A stretch of 64,000 nt of DNA from Angiostrongylus vasorum (GCA_018806985.1 JADANN010000302.1:1496001-1560000), one strand, 5' to 3'; numbered from the stretch's first letter, positions 1 through 11,243 are shown. Notes: a model not told the origin generated them from the letters alone. A program made the numbers and translations.

Positions 1-725
1 TAAACAAGGTTATTACTTTTCTTAAGCCAAAATTAGAAACGTAGGCTGTACATTCACTTTACTTATGGGGGGATAAAACAGCTAGTACTGATCTTGTATT
101 GACAAATCATTGCAGTGGACAGATTTGTATGCATTGTCGTAGGCCAATAAAAAAATCACAAAGGCGTCTACATCCAATCTGAGACTTACTAACACTGTCG
201 AATCTATCATTCTATGCCGACCCTGTAGCCGTGATAAGGGTTTGTTACAAGATGTTCAACTACGATCTGAAGAAACGTGGTTCATACAAAGTAGGGTCAT
301 CATCCTACCTCAGAAGGATGCCGACACTTTCATTCCGAAGCCCACTGACTAGTAAATCAATGTCAGCAGTAGCTAAGCAACCGGTCTACTCGCAACGTGG
401 CAGATATCCGTTCTATCCATAAGTATCAGGCAAGACACTGGCAAAGTTAGCCCTATGTGGGAAAGCCTGGGAAAAAACCGCCTAACCTGCAAAAACACCT
501 GTAAAATGTCAGATCTCCAACATTTCGAGAAAAAGAATGGTATATCTGGGTTCCTAGAAGCTTACATATGCTACCAATAAGAATAAGAACTAAAATTGCT
601 TCTGAAAGCTTTGAAAAAGGTTGTCCTCAAGCAGAACTTGTCAAAAAGATTTAAATTAGTGAATCCAAGCTTTCAGTAGCAACTGATTTACCCCTATGAA
701 CGAAAAACCTTATTAAGTTGTTTAG
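1..725. other. No exon recognised; probably intron upstream of SLC22 exons
   Basis: I see no convincing exon or known repeat here. The first recognisable exon of the SLC22 gene starts at 726 in the middle of the protein, so this stretch is most simply an intron of that gene, with the earlier exons outside the window. Confidence 0.4.
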
Positions 726-1473
726 ATCACAAATGATTACACTGGTTGGAGCTGGATCACTACTAATAGCAGCAATGTTGGCGATGAACAAAAAAAGAAC
801 TACGGTAAGTAGCTCATCCACGACCGATACTCCTACTGATTCTTTCTTTGTATGTCCTAGTTATCTTTTTTCATTTAGATGGCTCTAATATTCATGTTAC
901 TTGGCAAGGCATGTATTCAAGGAGCGTTTAATATTCTCTACATCTTCACTTCAGAATTAAATCCAACTATTGTTCGTAACAGTGCGGTAGGAATATCATC
1001 GATGGTGAATTCTCTTCACGGGCGAAGAAGAAAAACTGCGGAAGCATAGTTCTCCTTATCTAATATTATACTTCAGATAGCAAGAATGGGTGCTGGTGCT
1101 TCTGGTTACATTGCAATCCTGTCGGATGTCACACTTGCCATTGTTCCTATGCTCATCTTCGCCGTATTTTCACTTTGTGCGGGATTTTTCGTCTTGTTTC
1201 TTCCCGAAACACAAGACTTACCGCTACCGGATACAATATGGGTAATCGTTAGTTAAGAAACGTGCTACGTCATCAGACACTTGGTCCTTATCCATAGCTT
1301 GTATAATGTCTGTTCTTTGAAATTAACGACGTGAATTTGTTTAGGACGCTGTAAGCATGCTAAAGTCGGAACAGAAGCCTTGCATTCCGTTCTCAGATGA
1401 TGCAGTGGAAATGGAGGCCTTAAAAGAAAAGGATGTTTACAAACCAACAGGCCAAAGAACTCAGGAGAAATAG
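726..1473 (+). CDS. SLC22 organic cation transporter, C-terminal four exons (partial)
   Basis: Exons 726-804, 879-1004, 1077-1241 and 1345-1473 (TAG at 1471-1473), each with GT..AG borders and matching phases. They encode the last helices and tail of a major-facilitator transporter. Diagnostic segments are [56 protein letters not shown] and [14 protein letters not shown]. These are the TM10-TM12 region and post-TM12 tail of the OCT/SLC22 family, which moves organic cations or anions across the plasma membrane. The tail of about 40 residues is acidic and charged. No frameshift or stop interrupts the four exons. The 5' exons, including the large extracellular loop, lie before the window. Family assignment is firm; substrate and exact orthology to C. 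elegans oct-1 or a paralogue cannot be told from this part. Confidence 0.9.
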
Positions 1474-2600
1474 CAACGAATAGGTTGCATAAAGTTTATT
1501 TTAGAACTACTTGTGATTACTCTCGTTGCGTATACAAATGGAAACAACAATCGACTTTACAACAAAACAGACGGTAGTGGAAATTCTGGAAAACACTGCA
1601 TTTCTTCCATGACTATACCAAGTAGTCACACCTTGAAATGTAAATCTCAACATTTGAATCGAATTAAAAACGTTTCAAGCAGATGTGCTTCCTGGTTTTC
1701 TATAGATGATATTTTAGACTTTACACGTTGATAGAAAACAAATCCACAACACATGTATTCGTTGTTCACACGTTTGTCGACCAACTATAGCACGAGATAA
1801 GTAAAACTTGTCAACGTTAGCACACGTTAAAGAAAATATGTGGATTTCTCAACATTTGACAAAGAGCTACCGAAGACTACATGTTCAGAAACGAATTAGC
1901 AAAAAATGCTGTCATTCCAAGTAATTCATGGTAATTGTACAGAGCCAGGAACATTGAAGCTACGTCTATTGTGAGTCCATCGTGTCGACTTGTGAAATAT
2001 TGGGATCTTCGGTGGTTAGCGAATCATGAACGACCTGGAAACGAAAATTCCAACGAGCAAGTGCCCTTAAAAGCAAGACGAACATTGCTATGGGAACAGA
2101 AACTATGAGGTTAGACGTGTTGGAATGGCCCAAACACTTCTTTTCCCTACCGAAATATCCCATTGTACAGAATAAGAAGCCATGACCTTTAATCAAAAAG
2201 TTGGGAATGTGGTAAGATAGAAATCTTCATGAACCTATGACACTGAGCTGAAAATCACTAAGGAATAAGCGAAGGATATAGAATATCGCACGAAAATAAC
2301 TCATAATAATAAGCATACGTCTTGTATATCATCGTCTGGGTCCTCTGTGCCGTTCTGGATGACATCATTTTCTTCAATAACGCTTTGCTGTAGATTGACC
2401 GTTGCCTGCGAAATACCTTCTTTTTCAGGCCAACCAGTTAGTGCATCCTCAAGAAAATCGAACGTAGATTTCGAGGCGATTGCTCTATCTAAACCATCAA
2501 TGTCATCTCATAAAAACATAAAACGATCTATACAAAAGCATAAAAAAAGCTTACTCTATTCACACTCAAGAATTCAAGCACTGATCAAAATGAAGAAAGG
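1474..2600. other. 3' flank of SLC22 gene; nothing recognised
   Basis: Downstream of the SLC22 stop codon I see only short chance reading frames on both strands and no recognisable domain, tRNA or clear repeat. The start of this stretch is presumably the 3' UTR. Confidence 0.4.
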
Positions 2601-2866
2601 ATAAAACACCCAGTGTTGATCAAGCCCTGAGGAATACGTCATGCATTCGACTTCATTAAATTACATCGTTTGGAGGTGACTGAATGCTTATCTGGCTTTT
2701 ACAATGACTTGCGGTGGTCCACCGATGTGTCCAGTCAGTGCTGCTATCCTCCCAGACAAGTGCGGTGCCAATTTACCGACTTCGGTGAGGTGGAGGGCTT
2801 GGTGAACCTGGAGGATCTATCCCATGTGTACTGCAGGGCGCCTCTGACTACTGCGCTACATGCGCT
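2601..2866 (-). repeat. SINE-A (tRNA-derived), copy 1
   Basis: On the minus strand this reads as a tRNA-like head with a TAGCGCAGTAG-type A box and a GGATAGATCC-like B box. It is followed by the shared SINE-A body (GGTACCAGACTTGTCTGGGA and GCCAGATATGCATTCA in better copies) and a tail ending near GATCAACACTGAGAGC. The same body recurs about 17 times in the window in both orientations. Confidence 0.75.
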
Positions 2867-3606
2867 TCTTCTTTAAAATAATTTTCAAAAGTACCGAAGA
2901 AACACAAATAATGTTAGTTAGTCACATTGTTAAATAAAAGTCCATACTTAAATCCTTCGTTTGGATAGTTTTCCTTTTCTCTAGTACAGCTTGAGTGTAA
3001 GATGCTTTTGCAAGCTCAGCAGCAAACAATTCCTGTAAAACAAATAATATGAACAAAGGAGTTATTGGAAAGAAAAATAATTTGGCAAATACATTGTAGG
3101 ATTTATTCTAGAACAAAGCAAATAGATTACAGTACATTGGATAAACTAATCCAGCCCCATGAAGATTAAAGAAGATTTAAGTCTACACATTTGTTTAGCC
3201 TTTCTCTAGTAGTTCCCCCAACCCCATGACAAGGTGAGTCTTTCTTAGGGTAAGACAGTGACGAACAGCAGACAGTAAATCTCCAAAGACTGATTACCGA
3301 AACAATGAAGACACTATCTTTCAGACTATAAGTAGGCTAAGCATACAGAAATGTTAAAAAAAAATACTTTCGGTCTCATAGAAAAAAGTTGTAATAAGAC
3401 AAAAAATCAAACACTGAAGCATACAGAAAACTAACACCTAAAAAACCTACCTACCAACATACCTACCGAAAAATCTAAAACCCTACCTACCTACCTAAAA
3501 ACCCTAGAACACCTACCTACTAAACCTAAAAAACATAAAAAACCGCTGTCACGGAAAATCCGCGAATTAGCGAGCAAAGAAATTAAGCTTGTCTAACTGT
3601 CTAACT
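2867..3606. other. Spacer with an ACCT-rich simple repeat
   Basis: No gene recognised. From about 3420 to 3545 the sequence is a degenerate simple repeat built on ACCT/CCTA units separated by A-runs (for example CTACCTACCTACCTAA). The rest is AT-rich spacer. Confidence 0.5.
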
Positions 3607-3640
3607 TCCCATGTGGTCTAGTGGTTAGGATTCGTGGCTT
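3607..3640 (+). pseudogene. 5' half of a tRNA-Glu gene (truncated)
   Basis: The 34 bases from 3607 match the 5' half of a eukaryotic tRNA-Glu: acceptor strand TCCCATG, A box TGGTCTAGTGG, D arm, and the anticodon-stem strand ATTCGTGGCTT. After 3640 the similarity stops. No anticodon-stem partner and no GGTTCGATTCC T arm follow within 100 bases, so no functional tRNA can be made. It could be a broken gene or a reverse-transcribed tRNA half. Confidence 0.7.
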
Positions 3641-4209
3641 ATCTAACTATTAAAAAGAAATCACGGCAGTCTGCTCATTGAGTTGGGCCACTGTCTACGC
3701 CAGGTTGTGGGACCAACAGGCAATTGGATTTTATATCAAAGATGTGGAACTCGTCAACCCACCTTTCGCCACAACGATACCCAACCATATTCCAACAACA
3801 CTTTGGTTCTCTTGTACCAAAACAATCTCCCACTCGATCATCGTGCTCATCGTCAACCCACTTAGCTCAACATTCACCTTTCCCAAACGAGAAAAAGCGT
3901 GAAGACTGACATAGCCCAACTCAAAACCGGATCATCACTACCTATGGAGACTATCTAACAAAAAACAAGAACCTTCTTCATAGAGTCTAGCCAGAAGTAC
4001 TACGACTCATGACGATGAAACAGTTATCCACCGCTTCTATATGATGGATAACTTGAAGCTTTTACCGACGACCCCTATGGCGCTTTGTAGAAACTAGGCA
4101 AGAAAAAACAGTCAGCTGAACACCTAACCTACCTGACAGGAGATCGTACAAAAACTGTGTGTACTGCAAATCACCTCCACCAATTTATTACAGGATAAAA
4201 AAGAATAGT

Positions 4210-4598
4210 CCTCTCGACGGTTTACCGCCTCATCGTGGCCGAGAGGTGTTCCTGTGTGTCGGGCTGCGATGTACAGTGGTGGATTCATCCTCCAGTAAGG
4301 CCTCCCAAGCTGAGAACGAGTCCGCTGTTTCCATCGGGAAAGCCAGCTAAGAGTAAACCAGTGCCAGGATCCACCACCGCCTCGGTACCAAACTTGTCGT
4401 GTGGGGGGCAAATTTTTCCTTTGATCCACAAGCGCGACGACTGCCTGTGGTGGTGAGGACCTGAGGCAGACTTTGGCCTGGCTAACTTCGGGACTCAAGG
4501 GAACCACAATGGCTAAACCAGCAAAACTCCGAGAAAATGGAGATTATGCTGAAGCCCGCACAATCAGTGAGGACGGGTCATCCAAGTATCCAAGTAAG
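4210..4598 (+). mobile_element. SINE-C, copy 1
   Basis: About 390 bases shared with 5501-5902 and 39675-40064. The copy starts at CCTCTCGACGGTTTACCGCC and ends in a short-period tail TCCAAGTATCCAAGTA. It is flanked by an imperfect duplication (TAAAAAAGAATAGT at the left, TAAAAAGAGTAGT at the right). The flanks and tail fit a non-LTR-mobilised, non-coding element. There is a weak B-box-like GGATTCATCC but no clear A box. No protein is encoded. Confidence 0.7.
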
Positions 4599-4757
4599 TA
4601 AAAAGAGTAGTAACGGTGATCGAAAATGAGAAATCTTTTAAGACAACACATCTAGACCGATCTACGAACCCACGAATTAACGAAAATCTTTGAAATTTAT
4701 GTTTTTTTCAGCCTCACCGTCGCTTTTGTAAGAAAGAGTACTGCATCGTTAGCTATC

Positions 4758-7145
4758 ATGGAAAGTCCAGGATCCAAACGACATATCTTCTTGACGCGAG
4801 ATGTTGGAATTGAACAGGAGAGAATTTCTTCAAGATGGAAACGATTTTGCGCAGTAGTGTCATCTTCTGTAGCCATTCGACCTATTAAATACGAGAAGAA
4901 GTATGATCACTAGCAACTAAAATAACACCATAGAGAAATATTTTCTAAAAGAGCGGTGAAATATCCACGATGAACATTCAAGTATTCGCGCGCAAAATGA
5001 CATTGGCGCAGAATGTGTCCTAGGTCATGTCCAACTCTGCGCAGTTGCAAGAGAATTGGCATATAAGTTTTCTTGATGTTTTGGAGATTTCTAGTTCTGT
5101 TTTTTTGTTAAACCGTTTATTTCGATTTATTCCATAGAGGTGATTGAGATAAATCGTGTAAATAATAAGTTCGGTACATATAAAGATGAAACGGAACGTG
5201 CTTCATAGTTTCTATCACTTCAGAGGAAGCTGACGAATGAACATTCCATGCCGCTAATATCAAATTTAATGTCAAGCCGAGTTTTTCGCGAAATCTGCTG
5301 CAGTCTTTCTTCTAGTGAATTCTAACTGTTCATGTTGTGAACCGATATTTTACTTACAGGTAAGCACCTTGAACTTCTTCCTGACTCAAACGTCAAGGCG
5401 GTCATATGCTTTGTAGGGTCATAAGGTTATAACTTTTCCTTTTACATTTTCAGGAGGATAATGGTGTTTTTCTTTTTATCTTTTGTGTTTCTGTTTGTGG
5501 CCTCCTAACGGTTTACCGCCTCACCGTAGCTGGGAGGTTTTCTTGGGTTACTATGTATAGCGGGGGGATTCATCCCCTAACGGGATCGCCCAAGCCGACA
5601 AGGAGTCCAGCGCTACCATTAGGGAAGCCCAGCTAAGAGTAAACCAGTACCAGGATCCACCACCGGCTTGGTATCAAACTTGTCGCATGGTTGCAAATCT
5701 TCCTTTGATCCACAAGGGCGGCGATTGCCTGTGATGGTGACGACCTGGGACAGACATTGGCTAGGCTGACCTCTGGACTCCAGGGGAACACGGTGGCTAA
5801 ACCAGCAAAACTCCGAAAAATGGAGATTGTGGTGGGGCCTCCACAACCAGTGAGGACGGGCATGCAAGTGTCCAAGAGGACGGGCATGCAACTGTCCAAG
5901 AATGTTTCTGTTTCAGGGTCAACATGGCCTCCTTAATATATCTGCGGCATAATGGTTGCGACAGAGGAATGATTATATCCCTATCTGATTTGTATCATAT
6001 AACGTGCCCTCGTTGTTTCTTAGCCTTTGAGGTAACGATCCATCCACGATTTCTTTGTTTAAACATGTTTTCCATGATTCCACCACTTCGATCGTTTTCC
6101 ATGGAGAGCGAAATAATTTTTTCTTCTCCCTAATTGTTTAGAATTTTTTTCTTTCTGCAAGCGATATTACTATCGTAAGGTTTCATTGTAACAAAGGCTA
6201 TATTTGGTGCAATTTAGCGGGATGTTTTGGTTATGGACATTTCTAAGATCGTTTGTCACATTGTTGAAAGTGTCAGAAGTACTGTGCCGTTCACTTACTA
6301 CGTTTCATCTAATCGTTATTATCAGCCCCGTCCTCCATTCCCTATTATGCTGCGGTTGATCCGGAACTTTTGTTCTAGTTCCCTGATTGGGTTGCCGAAG
6401 CTCTGCCGTGTCCATTCGTTGCTAGAGATGATTTACCATGTTCCATCGTGATTAGACCGTCTCTAGGAACATTTCTTCAGTACGTTATTCTATTTCGCTG
6501 TTGTCTGTTCCGATTTCCACCTTATTTTAAACTTTCTTGCGGAATGAGCAAGTTGTACGACTCTCTTAATGTGGAGTTTTTACAGCTGTTAGGTTAAATT
6601 TAGGTATAAGGTTGGAGATGACTTGCATATTGGAATTTCTGATGCATACTCTATGGTTCACTCCTACTGGCCGAGTGGTATATGTTCAGATAACACAACA
6701 TGGGACAACTCGGTTATCGTCTGTCGATTCGACATGGAGACGCATGAGTTCGTTTCCTCTATTTCTACGTATGAATGCATTATTATGTCCCACTTTTACT
6801 TTTAGGTTTGACCAAGCTCTCACATCCTTTGTCAGTCGTAACTCAAATAGGTTTCTCGGTGAGGTGAATATCTATGATTCTTCACACTTCAACATTTCGC
6901 AGTAATCCTAAAACCTACTTAAAAAGTGAAGAGGTGTATATTTGACGGTAAATGTGTTACAGTTCTATAACGACTCAGAGTGGAACTGTTTCGATTTTGT
7001 CATGGAGTTTTTGCGATTCATCAACTTTCGAAACTATACGAAAACGGACTTCGTTGTTGAGTTTATGCATAATACCCTAAGCACGGTCGTTAAGTATAGT
7101 AGACTGGTGAATAAAATAAAAGAAAAAGGTTTTGTTTTGTTGTAA
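4758..7145 (+). CDS. MKRN2OS-like (DUF4796-type) protein, six exons
   Basis: Exons 4758-4900, 5917-6031, 6379-6479, 6604-6768, 6806-6863 and 6963-7145 join in frame (TAA 7143-7145) to about 254 residues. The part from ATG 5924 alone gives 204 residues. A TTTTTTTCAG at 4711 lies 46 nt before ATG 4758, and CTGTTTCAG lies 8 nt before ATG 5924, so either could be the spliced-leader site and first Met. From memory of the family, the order fits MKRN2OS: an N-terminal LIYLRHNG, a CPRC pair, LPCPF, IVIRPSLGTFL, DDLHIGIS, a W/SV segment, and a C-terminal block with WNCFDFVMEFL. Human MKRN2OS is of similar length and its role is unknown. No frameshift or stop is seen, so the gene looks intact. The first intron holds SINE-C copy 2. 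The fit is by eye; a wrong family call is possible, but that this is a real gene is well supported. Confidence 0.65.
5501..5902 (+). mobile_element. SINE-C, copy 2, inside the first intron of the MKRN2OS-like gene
   Basis: Same element as 4210-4598. Left flank 5486-5500 and right flank 5903-5917 share TGTTTCTGTTT plus a final GG, as expected for a target-site duplication of about 15 bp. The right copy reads TTTCAGG and is the splice acceptor of the next exon; the left copy reads TTTGTGG and has lost the AG. The element ends in two partial repeats of GGACGGGCATGCAA. Confidence 0.75.
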
Positions 7146-7653
7146 TCAAAGATAGAGATGATTATATTTAAGAGAAGAATCTTTCCACAAATGTCTAGAT
7201 AGTCGACGTCGTATATTCTTTAGCCAGTTTTTAGCCTTCTTTCACTTACTTTGTCATATTTGTACTTCCAGTATGTTTGCTTCGAATTTCGGTCCTTTAT
7301 TTCTTATTTGCTTATTATTACGTTGAATTATCATTTCTGCTAGGAGCGTCCTTTTGCTTACTTCTTTGAGTTCTTGTATTAGCGCCATTATCATATTTGG
7401 GTTTGATTTCACCCTATGTGCTGACTTTGTAACAACGCCATACCTCTTCTTTAGCAAGTCTTTCATCCTGTTTATGTGTTCTGATTGTATACCCAGCCAT
7501 CTATTACCGTGGATAAATATTGATAGCAAGCTCTTCGATACTATTCGTTCTAGAAGCATCTGTCTAATAGTTACGAATAATATAACATTTACGAAGTTGT
7601 TGCGCACATCCCGTCAACTGACACTGTCACCGACTTAGTCAACCTAATTTCAG
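7146..7653. other. AT-rich spacer; no gene assigned
   Basis: A minus-strand open frame of 117 codons (7254-7607) lies here, rich in Lys, Ile and Asn. I recognise no domain in it and see no splice signals that support it. It may be chance in AT-rich DNA. Confidence 0.35.
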
Positions 7654-7671
7654 GATAATGTGCTGAAGAAA

Positions 7672-7749
7672 ATGGCGGAGGCTTTAGAGGATACATCTAG
7701 TGCGGATGCAGACCGCGCCATTGACAGACAAAACTTCAGTTGCGCACAA
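7672..7749 (+). CDS. Candidate first exon of an unknown gene
   Basis: AATTTCAG ends at 7653, an ATG follows at 7672, and 26 codons run to a strong donor CAA|GTATGTTG at 7749. The predicted start MAEALEDTSSADADRAIDRQ is acidic and not low-complexity. It lies about 500 bases after the MKRN2OS-like stop codon, a spacing that could suit a downstream gene of an operon. A PLE (7967-9861) sits in the following intron. The next exon is uncertain; the phase-0 block at 11244 fits. Confidence 0.35.
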
Positions 7750-7966
7750 GTATGTTGGGAATAGTGTTTTGCCGATACTGTTATGGAGCTTTCGAGGTAT
7801 CAGTGCTAAAAAATGTTAGGTTATGGTAGGGTTCTTCAAAATATCCACAATAGTTCATACTTCTCTTGAGGTTTACTAAGTAATGCCAGTGTCTGTGCAG
7901 TTGTCATGGCAAGGGGTTGAATATTCAAGGATGGTGAGATATGCTTCATATAATAGGATGTCTTTG

Positions 7967-9861
7967 TTATGTCTCGTAATAATTCCCATGACCTACTTTC
8001 TATTAACCTCGGCATTGATCGAGTAATTCTTTATATTCTTATTGAGCAAATGCGAGGTGTTATTTTATTCTTTATTTAAGAACAAGCTGAAGTTTCGGCC
8101 GATTCCGCCTTCCTCAGAGCCTGGAAAGGTCAAGTTGACCGCAATCTACCCAGCCAAACACTTCCATAACCAAATAGAGGAAACCTTTAACCAAGATTTC
8201 AATCACATTGGACACAGAATGGCTTCGTCGCATACTCACCGCTTTCTATGAGTCTTCTACTGAATATGTCACGTGGAGACCAGCCGCACAGAGTTTAGAT
8301 GGAAGCTTAATGTGCCTCTCACTTTCAAAACAGCAGTCCTAATACTGCCCAATATCAGGCGTGTTAATGAGGCATTCCTCCCTGCGGTTCATTTTCGGAT
8401 TCTTAGAATTAATCCAGAATGCCTCGAGAATTTTGCGCGCCTGTGTTTTCCAGTCCTGTGCGCAGATTGTCACTTCTACTTCAAAATCTTCCTCGTTATG
8501 TCTCTGTATCCTATGCGTGCTTAGTGGGGTACTTGTTTTAACTTTAAGTTTACCGACTAGGTGTTCTTCTGTACGGACGAGAGTGGTCTACTTTTTTCGC
8601 CAAAGTATTCGTCTCCGCACGATTTACAAGAGATCAGATAAATTATACCCGAACTCATGCAATCACCGTCTCTACCATTGGGGCAAATTATACAATTTTG
8701 TGTTGTACATTGACGGTCATACAGGCGGTTGCGAACTAGTTGGCTTTTTTAGAGTGCTCGGTGGTATTTCGATTATTCTAACCCAACCCTCTAGACCAGC
8801 CCTTCTTAAGCAGCGTGTTATAGCTGCACTTAGTTCGTTTGAGATGAAGGGCACGATAAGCGGGACCTTACTATCGCTAGAGTTATGGGGGGCTTGGGCT
8901 TTCCCTCTACACTTGTCCCGAGGAGCTACAGTTTCGTAACCATTCGAAATCGCTATTTCCCACACCAGTTTCCGGGATTCTTCCTTCTGCTCTCTTCCTA
9001 TGCACACGCTGGTGGCAGATCGAAACATGCTTCTTAGAAGCGCCCTTTTTATTTTAGAGGGCTGAGAGGAGAGATAATGAATCCAGATGTTTTTACCACT
9101 TAGCTTTCGGTACCACTTCGTAATGTAGCCGTTTTCGGACAGTTAATTTGGACGTTCGGGAATGGAAGCCAGTTTTTTTTCGGTTTCTGTCGGGTGAACT
9201 TGATATATTTTGACTGTTCGTTCAACAACTCGAAACATTCGTCCACTTGCTCTTGTGTTGAGCAAAGGACAAAGTAGTCATCTACGACGAATACATTGGC
9301 GAAACGGGGTAGACCACTCTGCGTCCGTATAAAAAAGAACACCTAGTCGGTAAACTAAAAACCAAGTACCCGCTAGGCACGCATAGGACACAGAGACATA
9401 ACGGAGAAGATTTTGAAGTAGAAGTGACGATCTTCGCAGAGGAGTCGAAAACAAAAGCGCGCGAAATTCTTTGAGGCATTCTGGATTAATTCCAGGAATC
9501 CGCGCAGGAAGGAATGCACGCGTGATATCGGGCAGTATTTAAGATATGGTGTTTTGAAGTGAGAGGCACATCACTCTCCCATGCACACGCTGTGTGGTCG
9601 GTCTCCACGTGGTATATTCAGTGGAAGACTGATAGAAAGCTATGAGTGTGCGAGGAAGCTATTTTGTGTTCAATGTGAATGAAATTTTGGTTTAGAATTT
9701 TCTCAGTGTGGTTATGGAAGCGTTTGGCTTGGTAGATTGCAGTCAACTTGATCTTTCCAGGCTCAGAAAGGCGAAATCCGCCCAAACATCAGGTTGCTCT
9801 TGAATAAAAAAGCAAAGCAAAACCTCGCGTTTGCTCAACAAGAATATAAAGAATTTTTTTA
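7967..9861. mobile_element. Penelope-like element P1, two halves in opposite orientation
   Basis: The left end matches the outer end of P8 in reverse (CTCGTAAT followed by CCTCGGCATTGATCGAGTAA). Both edges carry the PLE terminal segment with hammerhead-like motifs, minus strand at 8086-8121 and plus strand at 9760-9793. Between them, 8270-9342 is PLE coding sequence on the minus strand and about 9340-9560 is PLE nuclease C-terminus on the plus strand. So this is an inverted, head-to-head fusion of two truncated copies, not one simple insertion. Confidence 0.8.
8400..9342 (-). pseudogene. PLE reverse transcriptase/nuclease remnant
   Basis: Minus-strand frames at 9100-9342 and 8717-9028 keep the end of the reverse transcriptase (VDD box in place of YIDD, then ECFELLNEQSKYIKF). 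They also keep the linker that precedes the nuclease (GREQKEESRKL, ISNGYETVAPRDKCRGK, ELSAAITRCLRRAGLE). The frames are shifted against one another, and the GIY-YIG core near 8600-8700 is broken. The same proteins are better preserved at 32205-32711 and 34377-35201. Confidence 0.75.
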
Positions 9862-10525
9862 CTATGTGTTTGCTCTACCAGTTGAGCTTCGTCGTACTTT
9901 AGAATAAAAGTTCTCGGTAAAGAAGTCAAGTGTTTCTTTTCACCTTTCAGTGGACTCAGAAGACTCTTATTCGGGAGATATGTTAACGTATCGTGTAACC
10001 CCCAAAACATTTTTGAACCTTATGACTCAAATGTAATGGTTGTAAGAGTATACAGGGCGCGTGTAGTGCGACGGTCGGGCGCGCCCTGCAATACATATGG
10101 GTTCGATCCCTACGCTCGTGGCTCACCAATCCATACCTCGGGGTCAGGAAGTTGGTAGAAGACTTGTCTGGAAAGATAACAACACTGAATTGATACATCG
10201 ATAGATCACTGGAAGTCATTGTAAACGACAGATATGCATTCAATCAACTCCAACAATGCTTAATGAGATCGAATACGTGGCGTATTCCTCGGGGTTGATC
10301 AACGCTGAGAACTTTCTTAGCTTTATGAGAGTACCAACTATGATTCAAGAGCTGGCCTCACCTGTTTCTAATAGTCCGTGAATAAATACACAGACGTACT
10401 TTCTTGTTGGTCATCCTCAACATAAACTTACTTGGAACGGTGTCATTTGAGTACGATATTTCGCTTCATCGTACAGGCTGTTGCTGATTGTTGGAGGTAC
10501 AAAATCCGACGTGATGTTTAATATA
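9861..10525 (-). pseudogene. Arylacetamide-deacetylase-like hydrolase fragment, cut by a PLE
   Basis: Two exon-like blocks on the minus strand. The first, 10432-10525, is preceded by AATCAG and ends in CAA|GTAAGT; it reads LNITSDFVPPTISNS then YDEAKYRTQMTPF. The second, 10014 down to 9861, reads LPNKSLLSPLKGEKK then LPRTFILKYDEAQLVE. This resembles the segment of AADAC/hormone-sensitive-lipase-family enzymes just before and at the catalytic Asp (SPL...LP.TFI...YD). The PLE P1 begins right where the second block stops. The phases of the two blocks do not match simply. I see no HGGG or GDSAG exon upstream. A decayed or disrupted gene is the likely reading. Confidence 0.4.
10055..10324 (+). repeat. 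SINE-A, copy 2
   Basis: tRNA-like head with B box GGGTTCGATCCC at about 10089-10100, then the SINE-A body and a tail ending in GATCAACGCTGAGAAC. The A box is damaged (TAGTGCGACGG). It lies between the two hydrolase-like exon blocks. Confidence 0.8.
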
Positions 10526-11243
10526 CTGATTGAAATACAAAGTACCTATTTCACCTACGATATGGATTGTGTCCACATATTTTGACGTGGACAGTTTTTG
10601 CATAGATTTGAAAGTGGTTTAACGTGTGAGATGCTAGTGAATCAATATGTAAATGCAAATCGATTTGTGTGGAGTTTGCAATGGGAGTCGACATCTTTGG
10701 GGAAATGTGGGTGCATAGGGCAATCACCACTGCCAATTAATCGTGTTCGAGTCGGGTTTTTTCGAAGGCGACAAGTTTCCCACCACTTTGTTTTGTATCT
10801 AGAAAGTGTAACATTTTTTTTTATTGCTTAATAACGTCGTTCACCGGTGGTCCGAATGTGATCCGAATCAAAATCTGAGCACCTATGGAAATAGTTTGGA
10901 ATAATAGCCCAGGGGCAAACTGAAAGTTTGACGTAAACTATCAATTTCTAGTATCCCCGACAATACGGCAATGCGAGATTTCATCATCTTCATTCGTTCG
11001 TCATGAGATTGGATAACCCAGTGCACACGACACTGGAGTTCGTTTGTCGCTAGTCGAACTCGGTGATCTTTTTGTGGCCCATGATAGTGGTGACGACTCC
11101 TAGTTTCTTCCTTGCTTTCATAAAGAAACAGACTTTTTTTTCTCAGCCTTGATTGACTTTTTTTTCGAGATTCTTGCCCAGTTCCAATGTTTCCGCTTCT
11201 TTTTCCTTACTTAACAAAATATTAAGGCATTAGTGTTTTTCAG

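Noticed and set aside
3678..3919. Four overlapping open frames on both strands
   Set aside because: They come from a loosely repeated CAACCCAC-rich stretch with no stop codons; no protein family recognised.
7254..7607. 117-codon minus-strand open frame
   Set aside because: AT-rich, Lys/Ile/Asn-heavy, no known motif and no supporting splice signals; likely chance.
10912..11210. Minus-strand open frame of about 100 codons without an early ATG
   Set aside because: Composition dominated by Arg, Lys, Ser and His from A-rich runs; no domain and no good acceptor. Kept out of the annotation.
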